A stretch of DNA of 64,000 nt from assembly GCA_964591275.1 (NCBI GenBank), contig CAZQAE010000009.1, forward strand, positions 29,636 to 93,635, in the 5' to 3' direction. The translations under genes and the position numbers were made by a program. Origin of the DNA: G963674685 sp964591275 (GTDB lineage Bacteria > Lernaellota > Lernaellaia > JACKCT01). Position 1 is the first letter of the stretch; every line of letters starts with the position of its first letter. This document shows positions 1 to 9,471 of this stretch, piece by piece. Under the pieces are notes generated by a model. The model did not search any database, was not told the DNA's origin, and saw only the letters and a program-made list of their open reading frames with translations.

Positions 1-485
1 TCACCATTCTCGTACCTCAGAACATGGAGTCCATCGGCAAGAACAATGCTCTGATATATCTCTAGCTCCAAGTCCACCCCATCCATTTTGATGACTCCAT
101 CATTCCAGTTGAGATTGAGACCCATCTCCAGATTGACCGCCTCAAGCCTGTGAGAGCTCGGAGCGATTGGGAGTGTGGAGATGTTGTAAATACGAGGTTC
201 CAGGTTGAGAACCCATGGCGCATCACCACTCGTGTCATCATCGATATCCGTGTCGTCGTCAATATCCGTGTCGTCATCGGTATTCGTATCGTCATCGAGA
301 CCGGTGTCATCATCCACGTCGTCATTGACATCGTCGTCATCGGGATTTCCGGCGTCGTCATCATCCGTTGGGGGAATATAACGGTCTGCAGCTACCTCTT
401 CATCCTCGCCTTCGTCGCAGCCCGCCATGAATAGAAACAGCATCGGTACAAGGGCAACAATCATGATTCTATGAAAGAGACTCAT
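1..485 (-). CDS. Asp-rich lipoprotein, 3' part outside window
   Basis: This reading frame is open from an ATG at 485 to the left edge, so only the first 161 codons are visible. A hydrophobic leader ends in the lipobox MAGC (Cys about residue 23), so it should be a lipidated envelope protein. About 70 residues of Asp-rich linker follow, made of repeated D-D-D-T units, and then a less acidic region begins with no domain I recognise. An AGGAG ribosome site lies 7-8 bases upstream of the ATG. The layout (lipobox, poly-Asp tether, folded domain) recurs in about ten other genes of this window. Function unknown. Confidence 0.8.
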   Translation of the reverse strand, partial: MSLFHRIMIVALVPMLFLFMAGCDEGEDEEVAADRYIPPTDDDDAGNPDDDDVNDDVDDDTGLDDDTNTDDDTDIDDDTDIDDDTSGDAPWVLNLEPRIYNISTLPIAPSSHRLEAVNLEMGLNLNWNDGVIKMDGVDLELEIYQSIVLADGLHVLRYENG

Positions 486-799
486 TGTAAAACTCCTGTG
501 CAAAGATAGCACCCGAAGCATTACGTGGCATTCGCGTGAAAAGCAAATGTTAAAAGCGTTTTCCCAGGATATTTACGGCCTAAGACAAGTCCCGCATAGC
601 GGTAACGCCGCATATGGAATGGCGCTTTCCATTAGGCTTCTTGAGGGAAATATCCAAATACATCACCTGAAATCTTTTGTTTCGCATTCGCATTTCAATA
701 TTTTTCAAAGCCTTGGTTGACTTTGCTTCTGTTGCTTGCGATACTTCTGGTTGTTGCGATTTGAAAGAAAACAACGCACGGAGAAAAAAAGAGCACCTT
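486..799. other. Intergenic region between divergent genes
   Basis: About 310 bases separate the divergent lipoprotein and sppA genes. It must hold both promoters. I see no convincing coding frame, RNA or repeat in it. An upstream TTG in frame with sppA (at 677) would extend the protein by 41 residues, but that extension is Cys- and Arg-containing with no signal-like character, so I leave it non-coding. Confidence 0.5.
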
Positions 800-2503
800 A
801 TGCCCTCAATTTCCAAGCGAATTATTCGATTCGGGTATTATGGACCCTTGTATTTGCTCAGTTCCCTGATAAGGCGCTCCCACAAGTACAATGTTTTGTA
901 TATGAGCATTCGGGGAGGATATCCGGAAGTATCCCGAACTTCGCCCTGGCTCATTTTTCAAAAAGAAAAGACGGATTATTACACGCTGCTGCGGCGCCTG
1001 TCTTTGGCGGCGGACGATCCAAAAATTCAAGCCGTGGTCATTACTATTGGCCCGAATAGTCTGGGGCTGGCCCGGACGCAGGAAGTGGGCCGGTTGATTG
1101 GCCGACTCACCAAAAGCGGCAAAAAGACCGTGGCCGTTATCGAGGGCGGAGGCACGCGGGAATATTTTCTGGCCGCGCAGTGCGAACGGATCGTCATAAC
1201 GCCGCCCGCTGCCTTGTTTTTAACGGGTCTTTCGTTTGAGACACTTTTTCTTGGGGAACTTCTGGAACGCTACGATGTGCAGCCCGATTTCCTGGCCGAG
1301 GGAAAATATAAAAGCGCCGCCGAAGTTTTTACGAACAAGAAACCATCGCGCTATAGCCGCCAGATGATGAAAACTCTCGTGCATGATCTCAATGAAGAGA
1401 TGGTTTCCGGCATTGCCGCGGGGCGCGGTGTGGATGCGGACACAGTTCGAAAGTGGATTGATGATGGCCCCTATACTTCGGGGGACGCGAAAAAAGCAGG
1501 CATCGCACATGACGTCGCATACTCGGATCAGGTGAACCAGGATTTGAAAAAGGCGCTGGGAAAACGCAAGGCCATCGAGGCGCGCGTCCATTATCGGTGG
1601 GCCGAAAAGTGTGAACGATTGCAAAATATCGTGCGCGGCAAGGGCGTCATCGCCGTGATGAATGCCGTCGGGACCATCGTGGATTCTTCTTCCCACCAGG
1701 GCGCCGTGCAAATAACGCCCCGGCCCTTCATCAGTACGCTGCGGGCATTGCGGCGCAACGACGAGATCAAAGCGGTGGTGCTTCGCGTGTCTTCGCCGGG
1801 CGGTTCAGCCCTTGCCAGCGACCTGATTCATCACGAGCTTTTGCGCCTGGGAAAGAAAAAACCTCTTATCGTGTCCATGGGCGATGTCTCCGCGTCGGGA
1901 GGTTATTACCTGTCTATGGCGGGTGCGAAGATTTTCAGCGAAGGCGCCGCCGTGACAGGATCGATCGGCGTGATCTCCGGCAAGATATCTCTCAAGGAAT
2001 TTTACAAACGTTTCGGCATTTATAAAGAGATTTACAAAGAAGGCGAAAACGCCGCGCTGATGAGCGACTACGGTAAATTTTCGGATTCGGAGCGCAAAAA
2101 GCTGAAACTCCTGGGCGGCCACTTCTACAAGGAATTTAAGGCCAAGGTCGCCAAGAGCCGTAATCTTAGCGCCCAAAAGGTGGAACAGGCCGCGCAGGGC
2201 CGCGTGTTCTCGGGAACGGAAGCGATGAAACTGGGCTTGGCTGATGAAACAGGCGGACTCATCGACGCATTATATGCCGCAGCAGGCGAAGCCGGGTTTC
2301 CCAAAAACGAATATCCCCTGGTCGCGCGCGTCAATCCCGCGCGCAGCTCCTGGCTGAAGTTTCCTCCGTGGGCCGCGCTGCGGCCGGAGGGCGTAGCGTT
2401 AAATAAGCTAACTCGGCTTTTCAATCTATATGAATCATTCACCGGCCAGCCGTCCTATCTTTTGCCCTTCGTGCTCGACGTGGACGATACCGACAGCTGG
2501 TAA
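800..2503 (+). CDS. sppA: Signal peptide peptidase SppA, 67K type
   Basis: SppA is a membrane serine protease that degrades signal peptides left in the membrane after secretion. The 567-residue length and two tandem S49 domains match the 67K form. The catalytic Lys lies in GKYKSAAE of the first domain (about residue 171) and the catalytic Ser in DVSASGGYY of the second (about residue 366), as expected for the Lys/Ser dyad split between domains. There is no classical N-terminal membrane helix as strong as that of E. coli SppA, only a short hydrophobic stretch (YYGPLYLLSSLI). The ATG at 800 is chosen over an upstream TTG at 677 because the extra residues look non-native. It stands alone; the next gene is about 390 bases away. 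Confidence 0.93.
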   Translation: MPSISKRIIRFGYYGPLYLLSSLIRRSHKYNVLYMSIRGGYPEVSRTSPWLIFQKEKTDYYTLLRRLSLAADDPKIQAVVITIGPNSLGLARTQEVGRLIGRLTKSGKKTVAVIEGGGTREYFLAAQCERIVITPPAALFLTGLSFETLFLGELLERYDVQPDFLAEGKYKSAAEVFTNKKPSRYSRQMMKTLVHDLNEEMVSGIAAGRGVDADTVRKWIDDGPYTSGDAKKAGIAHDVAYSDQVNQDLKKALGKRKAIEARVHYRWAEKCERLQNIVRGKGVIAVMNAVGTIVDSSSHQGAVQITPRPFISTLRALRRNDEIKAVVLRVSSPGGSALASDLIHHELLRLGKKKPLIVSMGDVSASGGYYLSMAGAKIFSEGAAVTGSIGVISGKISLKEFYKRFGIYKEIYKEGENAALMSDYGKFSDSERKKLKLLGGHFYKEFKAKVAKSRNLSAQKVEQAAQGRVFSGTEAMKLGLADETGGLIDALYAAAGEAGFPKNEYPLVARVNPARSSWLKFPPWAALRPEGVALNKLTRLFNLYESFTGQPSYLLPFVLDVDDTDSW

Positions 2504-2891
2504 CTGACGCGAATGGCTGATTTCCGAGCCGCGAATGTCCAGTTGCATCTGACGCTTTAGCGAAGATGCGACAATGAGCGGGCATGCATCTATCCAGCAA
2601 AAATGAATTCTCCGGCAAAAACCGCATGTACACGAACATGGCGGCGTGAATCAAGCGCTTATCGAACAATCACCCGCTCACTCATCGCCTGACGGCGATT
2701 TTGCCGTTCGCGGCTCGGTTTCATTGCCGCGAATGTCCAGTCGCCAACTGTTGATACTCATCGCCGCGAGGAGTATAATGGGCATATTGAATTCAAGGGG
2801 CGCGTTGGTCAGCTATTTGAAGTGTTTTCTCCGGCGACGAATACCGTGGCAGGAAGTTTTCCGGTTTCGTTTTCGAAGGAAAGGAGATTAT
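2504..2891. other. Intergenic region with a 16-base direct repeat
   Basis: No convincing gene is seen. The next gene's frame is open back to about 2646, but codons before 2892 lack a signal peptide and the ribosome site points to 2892. The 16-mer GCCGCGAATGTCCAGT occurs twice, near 2530 and near 2730, each within a similar context, which suggests a small local duplication. Confidence 0.4.
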
Positions 2892-3929
2892 ATGCGTCGT
2901 CCCATAACGCTCATAACGATGCTGATTCTTGCAGCGATCTGCCTTCATATCAATTGCAGTGCGCCTAGTCAGTCAGATGGCGATGAAAGCAGTGAAGATG
3001 AGAGCGCAAGCTGCCGAGCGGGTTGCGTGATGCACAACCAGTGTCTTGATCCGGATCATTGGGTTTTCATAAATCAGGCGGAGTGCAATACCTCCTGTGA
3101 AAACGATGCAGGCATATTGGGCGCCTGCGTCGCCAGCTGTTCTTACGAAGAAGATTGCCTCTCGTGGAAACAATGCTGGGCGCAGTGCCTTCAGCAGGAT
3201 CAGAGCTACATGGGAAACTGTGAAACCGATTATATTTACAATGCGATAGCCTGGATGTTCGAGGATTGTTACATTTTCCAAAACGATGAAGGTATTATAG
3301 ATGCCAACGACATCTGCACTTTTTTGCCGCCTGAGCTGATCGATTGCTTCCTCGATTGCTACGACGCCGCCGATGAATGCGGCGGCGATCCGGACCCGCT
3401 GTTCAATTGCCTGCTCTACTGTCTTGGCAATTACCCGGACGATGATTCCGATGATGATATAACGGATGATGATTCCGACGGATCATGCAATGACATCGTC
3501 AACGAAGTCTTTTTTGAGTGTCAGATAACTTTAAGCGATCTTCAAGGCAATCAGGTTGACGATCTCGGCTTGCTGGAATGGTGTGAGTTGTCGCGGGAAT
3601 ACGTTTCCGCAGCTGAAGGAGGGGCCAGCCCTTTTTGGAAATGTCTTGGACTCTGCGTTCAGTTTTCCTGTAACCTCAATTGCGTGAATCTCTGTTCCGG
3701 ATCTCTGGGAATCTCGGATTGCGGACAGGATGTCGCCAAAGTATACGACTGTGGCGTGGTGTTAGCGTTTGGCGAAACAAACTACGGAATTCCGGAAATG
3801 GACGCGGCTGCTGTCTGCGAGGAATCTGAAGCACTCTGGGATTGTTATGGCCTTTGTGCCGGATCGTTCTGTCCGGACAATGTTAGCGACGCGATTTCGT
3901 GCATGGCCCAGTGCGATAATTTGGATTGA
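2892..3929 (+). CDS. Cys-rich Asp-linker lipoprotein with repeated modules
   Basis: A 345-residue exported protein. The leader ends at HINC (Cys about 22), a weak lipobox, followed by an acidic stretch. The rest is built from Cys-rich segments: an N-terminal one, a clear module of about 70 residues beginning MGNCETDYIYNAIAW and ending in DCYDAADECGGDPDPLFNC, a short Asp linker, and two diverged segments at the C-terminus. The central module is almost the same as two modules in the next gene (3980-4732). AAGGAG at 2881-2886 sits six bases before the ATG, which fixes the start well inside the longer open frame. The two genes are 50 bases apart and probably co-transcribed. The module's function is unknown; the paired cysteines suggest disulfides. 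Confidence 0.8.
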   Translation: MRRPITLITMLILAAICLHINCSAPSQSDGDESSEDESASCRAGCVMHNQCLDPDHWVFINQAECNTSCENDAGILGACVASCSYEEDCLSWKQCWAQCLQQDQSYMGNCETDYIYNAIAWMFEDCYIFQNDEGIIDANDICTFLPPELIDCFLDCYDAADECGGDPDPLFNCLLYCLGNYPDDDSDDDITDDDSDGSCNDIVNEVFFECQITLSDLQGNQVDDLGLLEWCELSREYVSAAEGGASPFWKCLGLCVQFSCNLNCVNLCSGSLGISDCGQDVAKVYDCGVVLAFGETNYGIPEMDAAAVCEESEALWDCYGLCAGSFCPDNVSDAISCMAQCDNLD

Positions 3930-3979
3930 CATCATGCTTTTCAACAGCGATTCAATTGTGCAATTCTTAGGAGGATTTC

Positions 3980-4732
3980 ATGAGACAAAAACGTTTTAAT
4001 TGGTTGATGATGGCTTTTATTATCCTGATTGTCGCAGCCTTCGGCACATCAGCGCTGTCTTGCGGCGATGATGATGACGATAGCGACGACAGCGATGATG
4101 ACTTCACGCCCTACGATGACGATGATAACGATTGGACTAACGATGACGATGACAATGACGACGTGGACGACGACAATGATGACGATGATGTCGATGACGA
4201 CGATGTCGATGACGACATGGACGATGATTCCTTTTTAGGCAATTGCAATACGGTGGATGAATACGATGCAATGGTATGGATGTTCGAGGATTGCTACGAC
4301 ATTGAGGACAGCGAGGGAAACCTCATGGACGCTGACGCTATCTGCACTGAAGCATCGGCGCAGGATATCGATTGTTTTTATGCGTGTTACGACGCAGCCG
4401 ATGCATGCGGCGGAGATTTTGATCCGCTTTTCGACTGCCTTGAGGATTGCTTTAGCGGAGACCAGGACGATGATGTCGACGACGACGACGACGACGATTT
4501 CACGCCTATCGGCGACTGCGATACACTGGATGTATACGAAGCTATGGGATGGTTGTTTGAAGATTGTTACATCCTGGAGGATGCCCAGGGAAATATCATG
4601 GACGCTGATGCCGTGTGCGAAAGCGCCGGCGCCAACGAAATTGCTTGCTTCATGGACTGTTACGACGACGCCGATGAATGCGGCGGTGATCCTGATCCGC
4701 TTTTCGACTGCCTGGTGGATTGCTTGGCATAA
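3980..4732 (+). CDS. Asp-rich lipoprotein with two Cys-rich modules
   Basis: A 250-residue lipoprotein: signal peptide, lipobox SALSC (Cys about 28), then CGDDDD and about 45 residues that are nearly all Asp with a few Thr, Asn, Val and Met. Two copies of a roughly 70-residue module follow (about residues 85-160 and 175-250), separated by a second Asp tract. Each copy carries the pattern FEDCY, an [ED]G-N-[LI]-MDAD segment, then C-x(8)-C-x3-CYD-[AD]-AD-x-CGGD-x-DP. The same module is in the upstream gene, so duplication within and between genes is likely. AGGAGG at 3969-3974 lies five bases before the ATG. No known domain recognised; a surface-exposed binding or structural role is only a guess. 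Confidence 0.85.
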   Translation: MRQKRFNWLMMAFIILIVAAFGTSALSCGDDDDDSDDSDDDFTPYDDDDNDWTNDDDDNDDVDDDNDDDDVDDDDVDDDMDDDSFLGNCNTVDEYDAMVWMFEDCYDIEDSEGNLMDADAICTEASAQDIDCFYACYDAADACGGDFDPLFDCLEDCFSGDQDDDVDDDDDDDFTPIGDCDTLDVYEAMGWLFEDCYILEDAQGNIMDADAVCESAGANEIACFMDCYDDADECGGDPDPLFDCLVDCLA

Positions 4733-4800
4733 GTCACGGGCCAGCGCCTAAACACATTGCATAAAGAGAGTTATGTTGGCGGTGCGTGGAGATTTGCTGA

Positions 4801-7800
4801 TCAATTGTCCACAATCGCCAGAACCTTCTTTTGATAACGACTGAAGGCTTCCGTCATTTTTCCGGCGTCGCGATACCCCATCATCTTTGCCAGCATGTCG
4901 GGTTCGCGTCCGGATCTCGGAAGCTGACTCAAAGGACGCGGGAAAATTGTTCGCAGGCGGTTTTCGAGCCGTTTGAACCAGCGCAAGGCTTCATCAAGAA
5001 TTTGGGCGCTATGGTCTGTGATAATTTCGGACCGGGCCAGCGCCGCAATCGCTTCGCGTCTTTGATGTACGCGCAACTCCTGGATGCGACCGGCGTGTTG
5101 AAGTTGCAGCGCGCCGACAAAAAACTCAATGTCCGTTAAGGTTCCAGGAGATGACTTCACGTCCAATTCGCCAGTTGGAACTTGCCGGTGAACCCTTTTT
5201 CGGATATCCGCCAGATCACGAATTTCCGCTTCGGTCAAGCCGGGTTTATAAAGAACGTCCTCCAGCATTTCCACAAAATCCGTTGCCGCCTTGTGGCATA
5301 TGGCGCGGCAATGCAGCAACGCCAGCCTTGTCGTGACGGGGGCTTGCGTGCGGTAGAAGTTTGCGGCGCTGGTGAGGGAAGGCACAAGAATTCCCTGCTC
5401 TCCAAAGGGTCTTAATCGAAGATCCACGCGATAAAGGAGGCCATCGGCGCTTTTCGATTCCAGGATCCTTACAATCCTCCGGCCCACCGTCGTCGCCAGG
5501 CTTTGGTTTTTCGGATCAGCGCAAAGAAACACCAGGTCCAGGTCCGAGTTCATAACCGGCTCGCCCTCGCCGGCGCTTCCCATTAGGCAAATTCCCGGTT
5601 CGTCGAAACCGTCTTCAAAATCGTCCATGACAATTTCCGCCACAGCGCGCACGCAGCCCGCCGCCAGGCCGCCGGCCAGACTCCAGGCCTGCTCCGGGCG
5701 ATCCTCCCGATAGCTTTCTTCCAGGGCGATTTGAAGATCGAATATTGTTTTCTGACGGCGAAGCACACGCAGGGCTTTGTCGCCGGACTCTCCCTGATAC
5801 GAATCCATCACGGCCTGTGAAACGGCCTCGACGCCGTCGGACACGTCCTGCGCGGTGCATAGAGGAACAAAGGCTTCGGGATGCGCCAGTAACTTTTCCG
5901 CCAGCCAGGAGCCACGGCCCAAAAGCCGCATGAGCACCTGCGCCATGCGGTCATCCGAATCCAACATCGACAGCAGCGTGCCCGCCGCTTTATGTCCCGT
6001 AACAAAGCGTTCAAAGGCCCGCAACGCGGCCAATGGCTCCGCCGTTCCTTCGGCCAGTGCGGCAATCCGGGGAATCAAAGACTCCAACCTGGCCGTGAAA
6101 CCTTTGATCGGAAGGGCGTCGGGGCTTGTGGCGATGCGTGCAAATATTTTATACGCTTCTTCCGGCGCTGAAACGCCGGTCGCGGCTATTTGCCTGATGG
6201 ACAGCGTGGCCAGCGAAGGCACGAGATGAATTCGCCCCATTGAGCTTCCGGCGTCGGACGCATACCCGTCATCTTCATTTCCCTGCTCGGCGGTGGAAAA
6301 CAGTTCATCGAAAATTGCCGTGACCTTGCCCCGGTATCCCTCATACATCAGCATCAGCTCCGTGACGCAGGTAAATCCCATTGATCGTGCCAAAGCTTCA
6401 CGAACCAGACCTTCGGGCGGCAGCCTGTGATTCTGGCGCCCGTCAAAAAGCTGAATGCGGTTTTCCAGACGCCGCAGGAAGATGTACGCTTCGCCGCATG
6501 TGTCCAGATCCTTTTCCGGCAGCAGTTCGCGCCGACGCAGTTCATCGAGCGCCGCTTTCATGCTCGGCGTGCGCAGTTGCGGGATTTGTCCGCCGTAGAG
6601 CAATTGATAGGTTTGGACTACGTATTCCAGTTCACGGATGCCGCCCCGTGAGAGTTTGACGTTTTCATTGCCTCCGACTGCGATGCCATTTTCCGCGTCA
6701 AGCTTGCTTTTGATGCGGCGAATTTCCGCCAGGGCTTTGGGGTCCATACCGCGGCGAAAAACGAAGGGCCTCATCGTTTCGATAAAGTTTTCGCCGAGTC
6801 GCTCGCTTCCGGCGACAGTTCGCGTGCGGATCAGCATCTGCCTTTCCCAGGCCTGCCCGAAATACTCGTAATGATACTCCGCGCTCTCCAGGGAACAGGC
6901 CGCTGCGGCGGCTCCTCCTCCGGGGCGCAAACGCAGATCAACCCGAAGTCCCACGCCCTCCGGTCCCAATAGCGCGGTCAGGCGCTGAGCCATTTCGATA
7001 AACCACTCCCGCAGGGAAAAAGAGCCGGCGGATTCGTCCTCATCCATTTCATAGAGGTAAATCAGGTCCACATCGGACGAGGCGTTTAGCTCGCGCCCTC
7101 CCAATTTCCCCATGCCCAACACGCAAAAATCACGCTTCGACCCATCAGCGGCCAGGGGGCGGCCATGTTGGCGCACCGTTTCCCGCCAAGCCTCCTCATA
7201 AGCAAAGCGGATGGGAAGCTCGGAAGCGGCGGAATAGCCTTCCAGGACAAGCCACGGATCGCCCTCATCGCAAAGGTCGAAAAGCGCGGCCCGAGCCATA
7301 AGCAGCGCGTGCCAATCCCTGATCGTGGTTGCGCTGAATCCGCATTTTTCCGCCGCTTCTTTCGGCGAGGCGCAATCCGAGACTTTTTGAAAAATCTCAT
7401 GGGCCGGGGGCGCATCAAAAACTTCCGCCATCAGATCGCCGGCTCGCTGCACGGCCCAGGGACTTGCGCCGCAAAGAAGCGCGAGGCGAGGCAGATTGTC
7501 CCGGTGGAATATCCGGTCCTTTTGGGGAGAATCGGCGAACTGCGCCATCTGGTGAAGAGATTTGGAAGGAAAGGAGGATTTCAGGGACGCAGCCAGGATC
7601 GCCCCGGCATCGAGTCCGACCGACGCCAACGCTTTCAAATCCCGGGGCGCGCTTTCGTCAAAGCGAATATCCGAATGCGTCGGATTGTTGCTGAGGAGGC
7701 GGCGCGTTAGCGCCGCGATGTCATTTTGTCCATTTTCACCGATGATTATGCCATCCTTATGGAATGTCCTGGTACATCGTGGGAACGCCGAAGGCCACGG

Positions 7801-7818
7801 TGGCCGGCGAACTGGCAA
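4801..7818 (-). CDS. glnE: Glutamine synthetase adenylyltransferase/deadenylase GlnE
   Basis: GlnE adds and removes AMP on glutamine synthetase in response to nitrogen status. The protein is about 1000 residues, the family's usual size, with two nucleotidyltransferase halves. The N-terminal half carries GMGKLGGRELNASSDVD (about 232-248) and the C-terminal half GSAGEGEPVMNSDLDL (about 744-759), both with the G-S-[DA]-x-D-x-D-type metal-binding aspartates. No ATG exists in the frame before the conserved region; the best starts are TTG at 7818, which overlaps the upstream lipoprotein gene by 62 bases, or a later TTG. The exact N-terminus is therefore uncertain. The upstream gene on the same strand overlaps, so the two are probably co-transcribed. 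Confidence 0.93.
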   Translation of the reverse strand: MPVRRPPWPSAFPRCTRTFHKDGIIIGENGQNDIAALTRRLLSNNPTHSDIRFDESAPRDLKALASVGLDAGAILAASLKSSFPSKSLHQMAQFADSPQKDRIFHRDNLPRLALLCGASPWAVQRAGDLMAEVFDAPPAHEIFQKVSDCASPKEAAEKCGFSATTIRDWHALLMARAALFDLCDEGDPWLVLEGYSAASELPIRFAYEEAWRETVRQHGRPLAADGSKRDFCVLGMGKLGGRELNASSDVDLIYLYEMDEDESAGSFSLREWFIEMAQRLTALLGPEGVGLRVDLRLRPGGGAAAAACSLESAEYHYEYFGQAWERQMLIRTRTVAGSERLGENFIETMRPFVFRRGMDPKALAEIRRIKSKLDAENGIAVGGNENVKLSRGGIRELEYVVQTYQLLYGGQIPQLRTPSMKAALDELRRRELLPEKDLDTCGEAYIFLRRLENRIQLFDGRQNHRLPPEGLVREALARSMGFTCVTELMLMYEGYRGKVTAIFDELFSTAEQGNEDDGYASDAGSSMGRIHLVPSLATLSIRQIAATGVSAPEEAYKIFARIATSPDALPIKGFTARLESLIPRIAALAEGTAEPLAALRAFERFVTGHKAAGTLLSMLDSDDRMAQVLMRLLGRGSWLAEKLLAHPEAFVPLCTAQDVSDGVEAVSQAVMDSYQGESGDKALRVLRRQKTIFDLQIALEESYREDRPEQAWSLAGGLAAGCVRAVAEIVMDDFEDGFDEPGICLMGSAGEGEPVMNSDLDLVFLCADPKNQSLATTVGRRIVRILESKSADGLLYRVDLRLRPFGEQGILVPSLTSAANFYRTQAPVTTRLALLHCRAICHKAATDFVEMLEDVLYKPGLTEAEIRDLADIRKRVHRQVPTGELDVKSSPGTLTDIEFFVGALQLQHAGRIQELRVHQRREAIAALARSEIITDHSAQILDEALRWFKRLENRLRTIFPRPLSQLPRSGREPDMLAKMMGYRDAGKMTEAFSRYQKKVLAIVDN

Positions 7819-8839
7819 TGGCGCCGCGCCGCTCCCAGGTCATTGATTGTTCCTCTCTGGTGAAAATATCGATCTGCACGGTCGCGTCGTGATATACGCT
7901 GCCGCCCGTACTGAAGCCGCTTTCATTGAAAACGAAAGCCTCGACAGCTCCTTCGCTGACCCCGAGCGCGGTGACTTCAATACGCAGGTTGCCCCGCGTG
8001 GCGCGCACGTGCAGTCCCTGTTCTTCGTCGATCCAGGAAGTGGCTGATACATTGAGATCGGTTGAGCGAAACTCAAACAGTTCGCCGCCGGATAAAAGTG
8101 CGATGTTCACATCATTCAGGGTCAGGGGACCAAGAAGGAGATCCTGCGTCAGTAATACGAAGGAGTCGCCGGGGTCTGTGAAATTTGAAGCGACAATCCG
8201 CGTTGCCGGACCGGGAAATTCCCGACCCCAGAAATGATCTGCAATGACCCTCGCGCCGAAGAATTCGTGCACGCGGTCGCCGACGCGAATTGTCCCTTCA
8301 GCGCGGGCCAGCAATGCCCCAACGTGCCAGTTGAAGGCCAGGAATGGAATATTTGTTAAAATCCCCATCGTGGAATCCCACTCACTTTCGACGAGGACCC
8401 GCAGGTCGAACTCCACCGGTGTTTCACCCGGAATAGAGCCGCGCAAAACGGTTTGCGTCCCGCGGCTATCGCCTATGCGAAGGTCGATGCTTTGTCGGCT
8501 CGCGTCGAAATCTCTGATGGAAGTCGTCTGGAAAAACGGAGCGCCATCTTCTGAACTGGAAAAATACACTAGCGCGCCGCGCGTATTCGGATCATCGGAT
8601 CCCGGATTGAAAACGCCCATTGTCAGATCGAAGGATGCCTTGTCCTCGGGCACAACTACATGCCAGTTCCATGTCTCAAAAAATGGATTGCTGACGCCGT
8701 TCCAGTGGTAGCGGTTCGGATTGAGCGTCGGCCAGTCGATATCCATTCCCTCGTCGTCGTAGGGGTCATCATCGTGCGCGCAAGAAACCAAAACACACGC
8801 CAGCACGCACAAAAGTGAAATGCTCATCAGCTTGCACAT
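7757..8839 (-). CDS. Lipoprotein with CrtC/tocopherol-cyclase-like fold
   Basis: A 360-residue protein with a lipobox CVLVSC (Cys about 20) followed by AHDDDPYDDEG, a short version of the acidic tether seen elsewhere here. The mature part is rich in beta strands and aromatic residues, with segments such as HWNGVSNPFFETWNWH near the start and DHFWGREFPGP in the middle. These recall the two-barrel hydratase/cyclase superfamily (CrtC carotenoid hydratase, tocopherol cyclase, AttH). That assignment is by pattern and is tentative. GGAG sits nine bases before the ATG at 8839; an upstream in-frame ATG at 8953 would place the signal peptide internally and is rejected. It precedes and overlaps glnE, with no obvious functional link. 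Confidence 0.7.
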   Translation of the reverse strand: MCKLMSISLLCVLACVLVSCAHDDDPYDDEGMDIDWPTLNPNRYHWNGVSNPFFETWNWHVVVPEDKASFDLTMGVFNPGSDDPNTRGALVYFSSSEDGAPFFQTTSIRDFDASRQSIDLRIGDSRGTQTVLRGSIPGETPVEFDLRVLVESEWDSTMGILTNIPFLAFNWHVGALLARAEGTIRVGDRVHEFFGARVIADHFWGREFPGPATRIVASNFTDPGDSFVLLTQDLLLGPLTLNDVNIALLSGGELFEFRSTDLNVSATSWIDEEQGLHVRATRGNLRIEVTALGVSEGAVEAFVFNESGFSTGGSVYHDATVQIDIFTREEQSMTWERRGAIASSPATVAFGVPTMYQDIP

Positions 8840-9201
8840 CGCCGTCTCCTTCAAACAATTTTCAGATTGCGCTTTGCTTAAAAAAAACCAAGCGCCGCCC
8901 AGATCGTTTTCCCATGAAAATCCAAGAGCCGCAATCGTGATTTTGGCGCTCATTGGCCTTGACCGAAAAAAAAATGCCGCCTATAAAAATAGTTCTTTAC
9001 AAGCGCCGCGAAGTTTCTTAAGATGTTCCTTGAAGTATTGGCCATAACATATTGAAATAATTGTATAAATTGCGCATAAAAGTATATTGAAAATCAGAAT
9101 GTCTTTCCAGGCCATTCCGTCGCGCCGCGCCGCGGGGGCTATTTTATGGAATTGGGAGCGATTGAACGCTTTTGTTTTTCCATTGAAGGAGGTCATGATC
9201 C
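8840..9201. other. Intergenic region with possible DUF4160 remnant
   Basis: No intact gene. Around 9080-9190 on the plus strand an open stretch reads IPSRRAAGAILWNWERLNAF and lies directly before the DUF2442 gene. It faintly resembles the C-terminal end of DUF4160 proteins, which often precede DUF2442. A 71-codon minus-strand frame with one hydrophobic segment (8981-9196) has no ribosome site and is not called. Confidence 0.25.
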
Positions 9202-9444
9202 ATGCGCCGCATTCGAAAGATTCAGCGGGAAGAAAGTTTTCGATTGCGCTTGATCTACGATGACGGCTCGGTCGCCGTTGTGGATTTTCAGGATCTGATT
9301 GACAGGGAAGGCATATTCACTGCCTTGAAAGAACCGAAAATGTTTTCCGATGTGCGACTTGTTGAAAATGGTCAGAGCATCCAGTGGCCCAACGAGCTGA
9401 CCTTAAGCGCCGACGCCCTTTGGCTCGACGCCTTCGGGGCATAA
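9202..9444 (+). CDS. DUF2442 family protein
   Basis: An 80-residue protein of the DUF2442 type: a basic N-terminus, then strands LRLIYDDGSVAVVDFQDL, the phrase MFSDVRLVENGQSIQWP and a terminal DALWLDAF, which are typical of the family. Such proteins are often the second gene of a DUF4160-DUF2442 pair proposed to be toxin-antitoxin-like; here the first partner is absent or reduced to a remnant. AGGAGG lies near 9187-9192, about ten bases before the ATG. Biochemical function is unknown. Confidence 0.85.
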   Translation: MRRIRKIQREESFRLRLIYDDGSVAVVDFQDLIDREGIFTALKEPKMFSDVRLVENGQSIQWPNELTLSADALWLDAFGA

Positions 9445-9471
9445 AGAGACAAAGCGGGTTTTTCCTGGCAT

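Noticed and set aside
4080..4230. GATGACGAC-type DNA microsatellite
   Set aside because: The repetition follows from poly-Asp coding in this and other lipoprotein genes and mixes GAT and GAC, so it is not a separate DNA element.
9080..9190. DUF4160 gene remnant before DUF2442
   Set aside because: Only a short stretch resembles the family and a stop codon lies just upstream; too weak for a separate pseudogene call.
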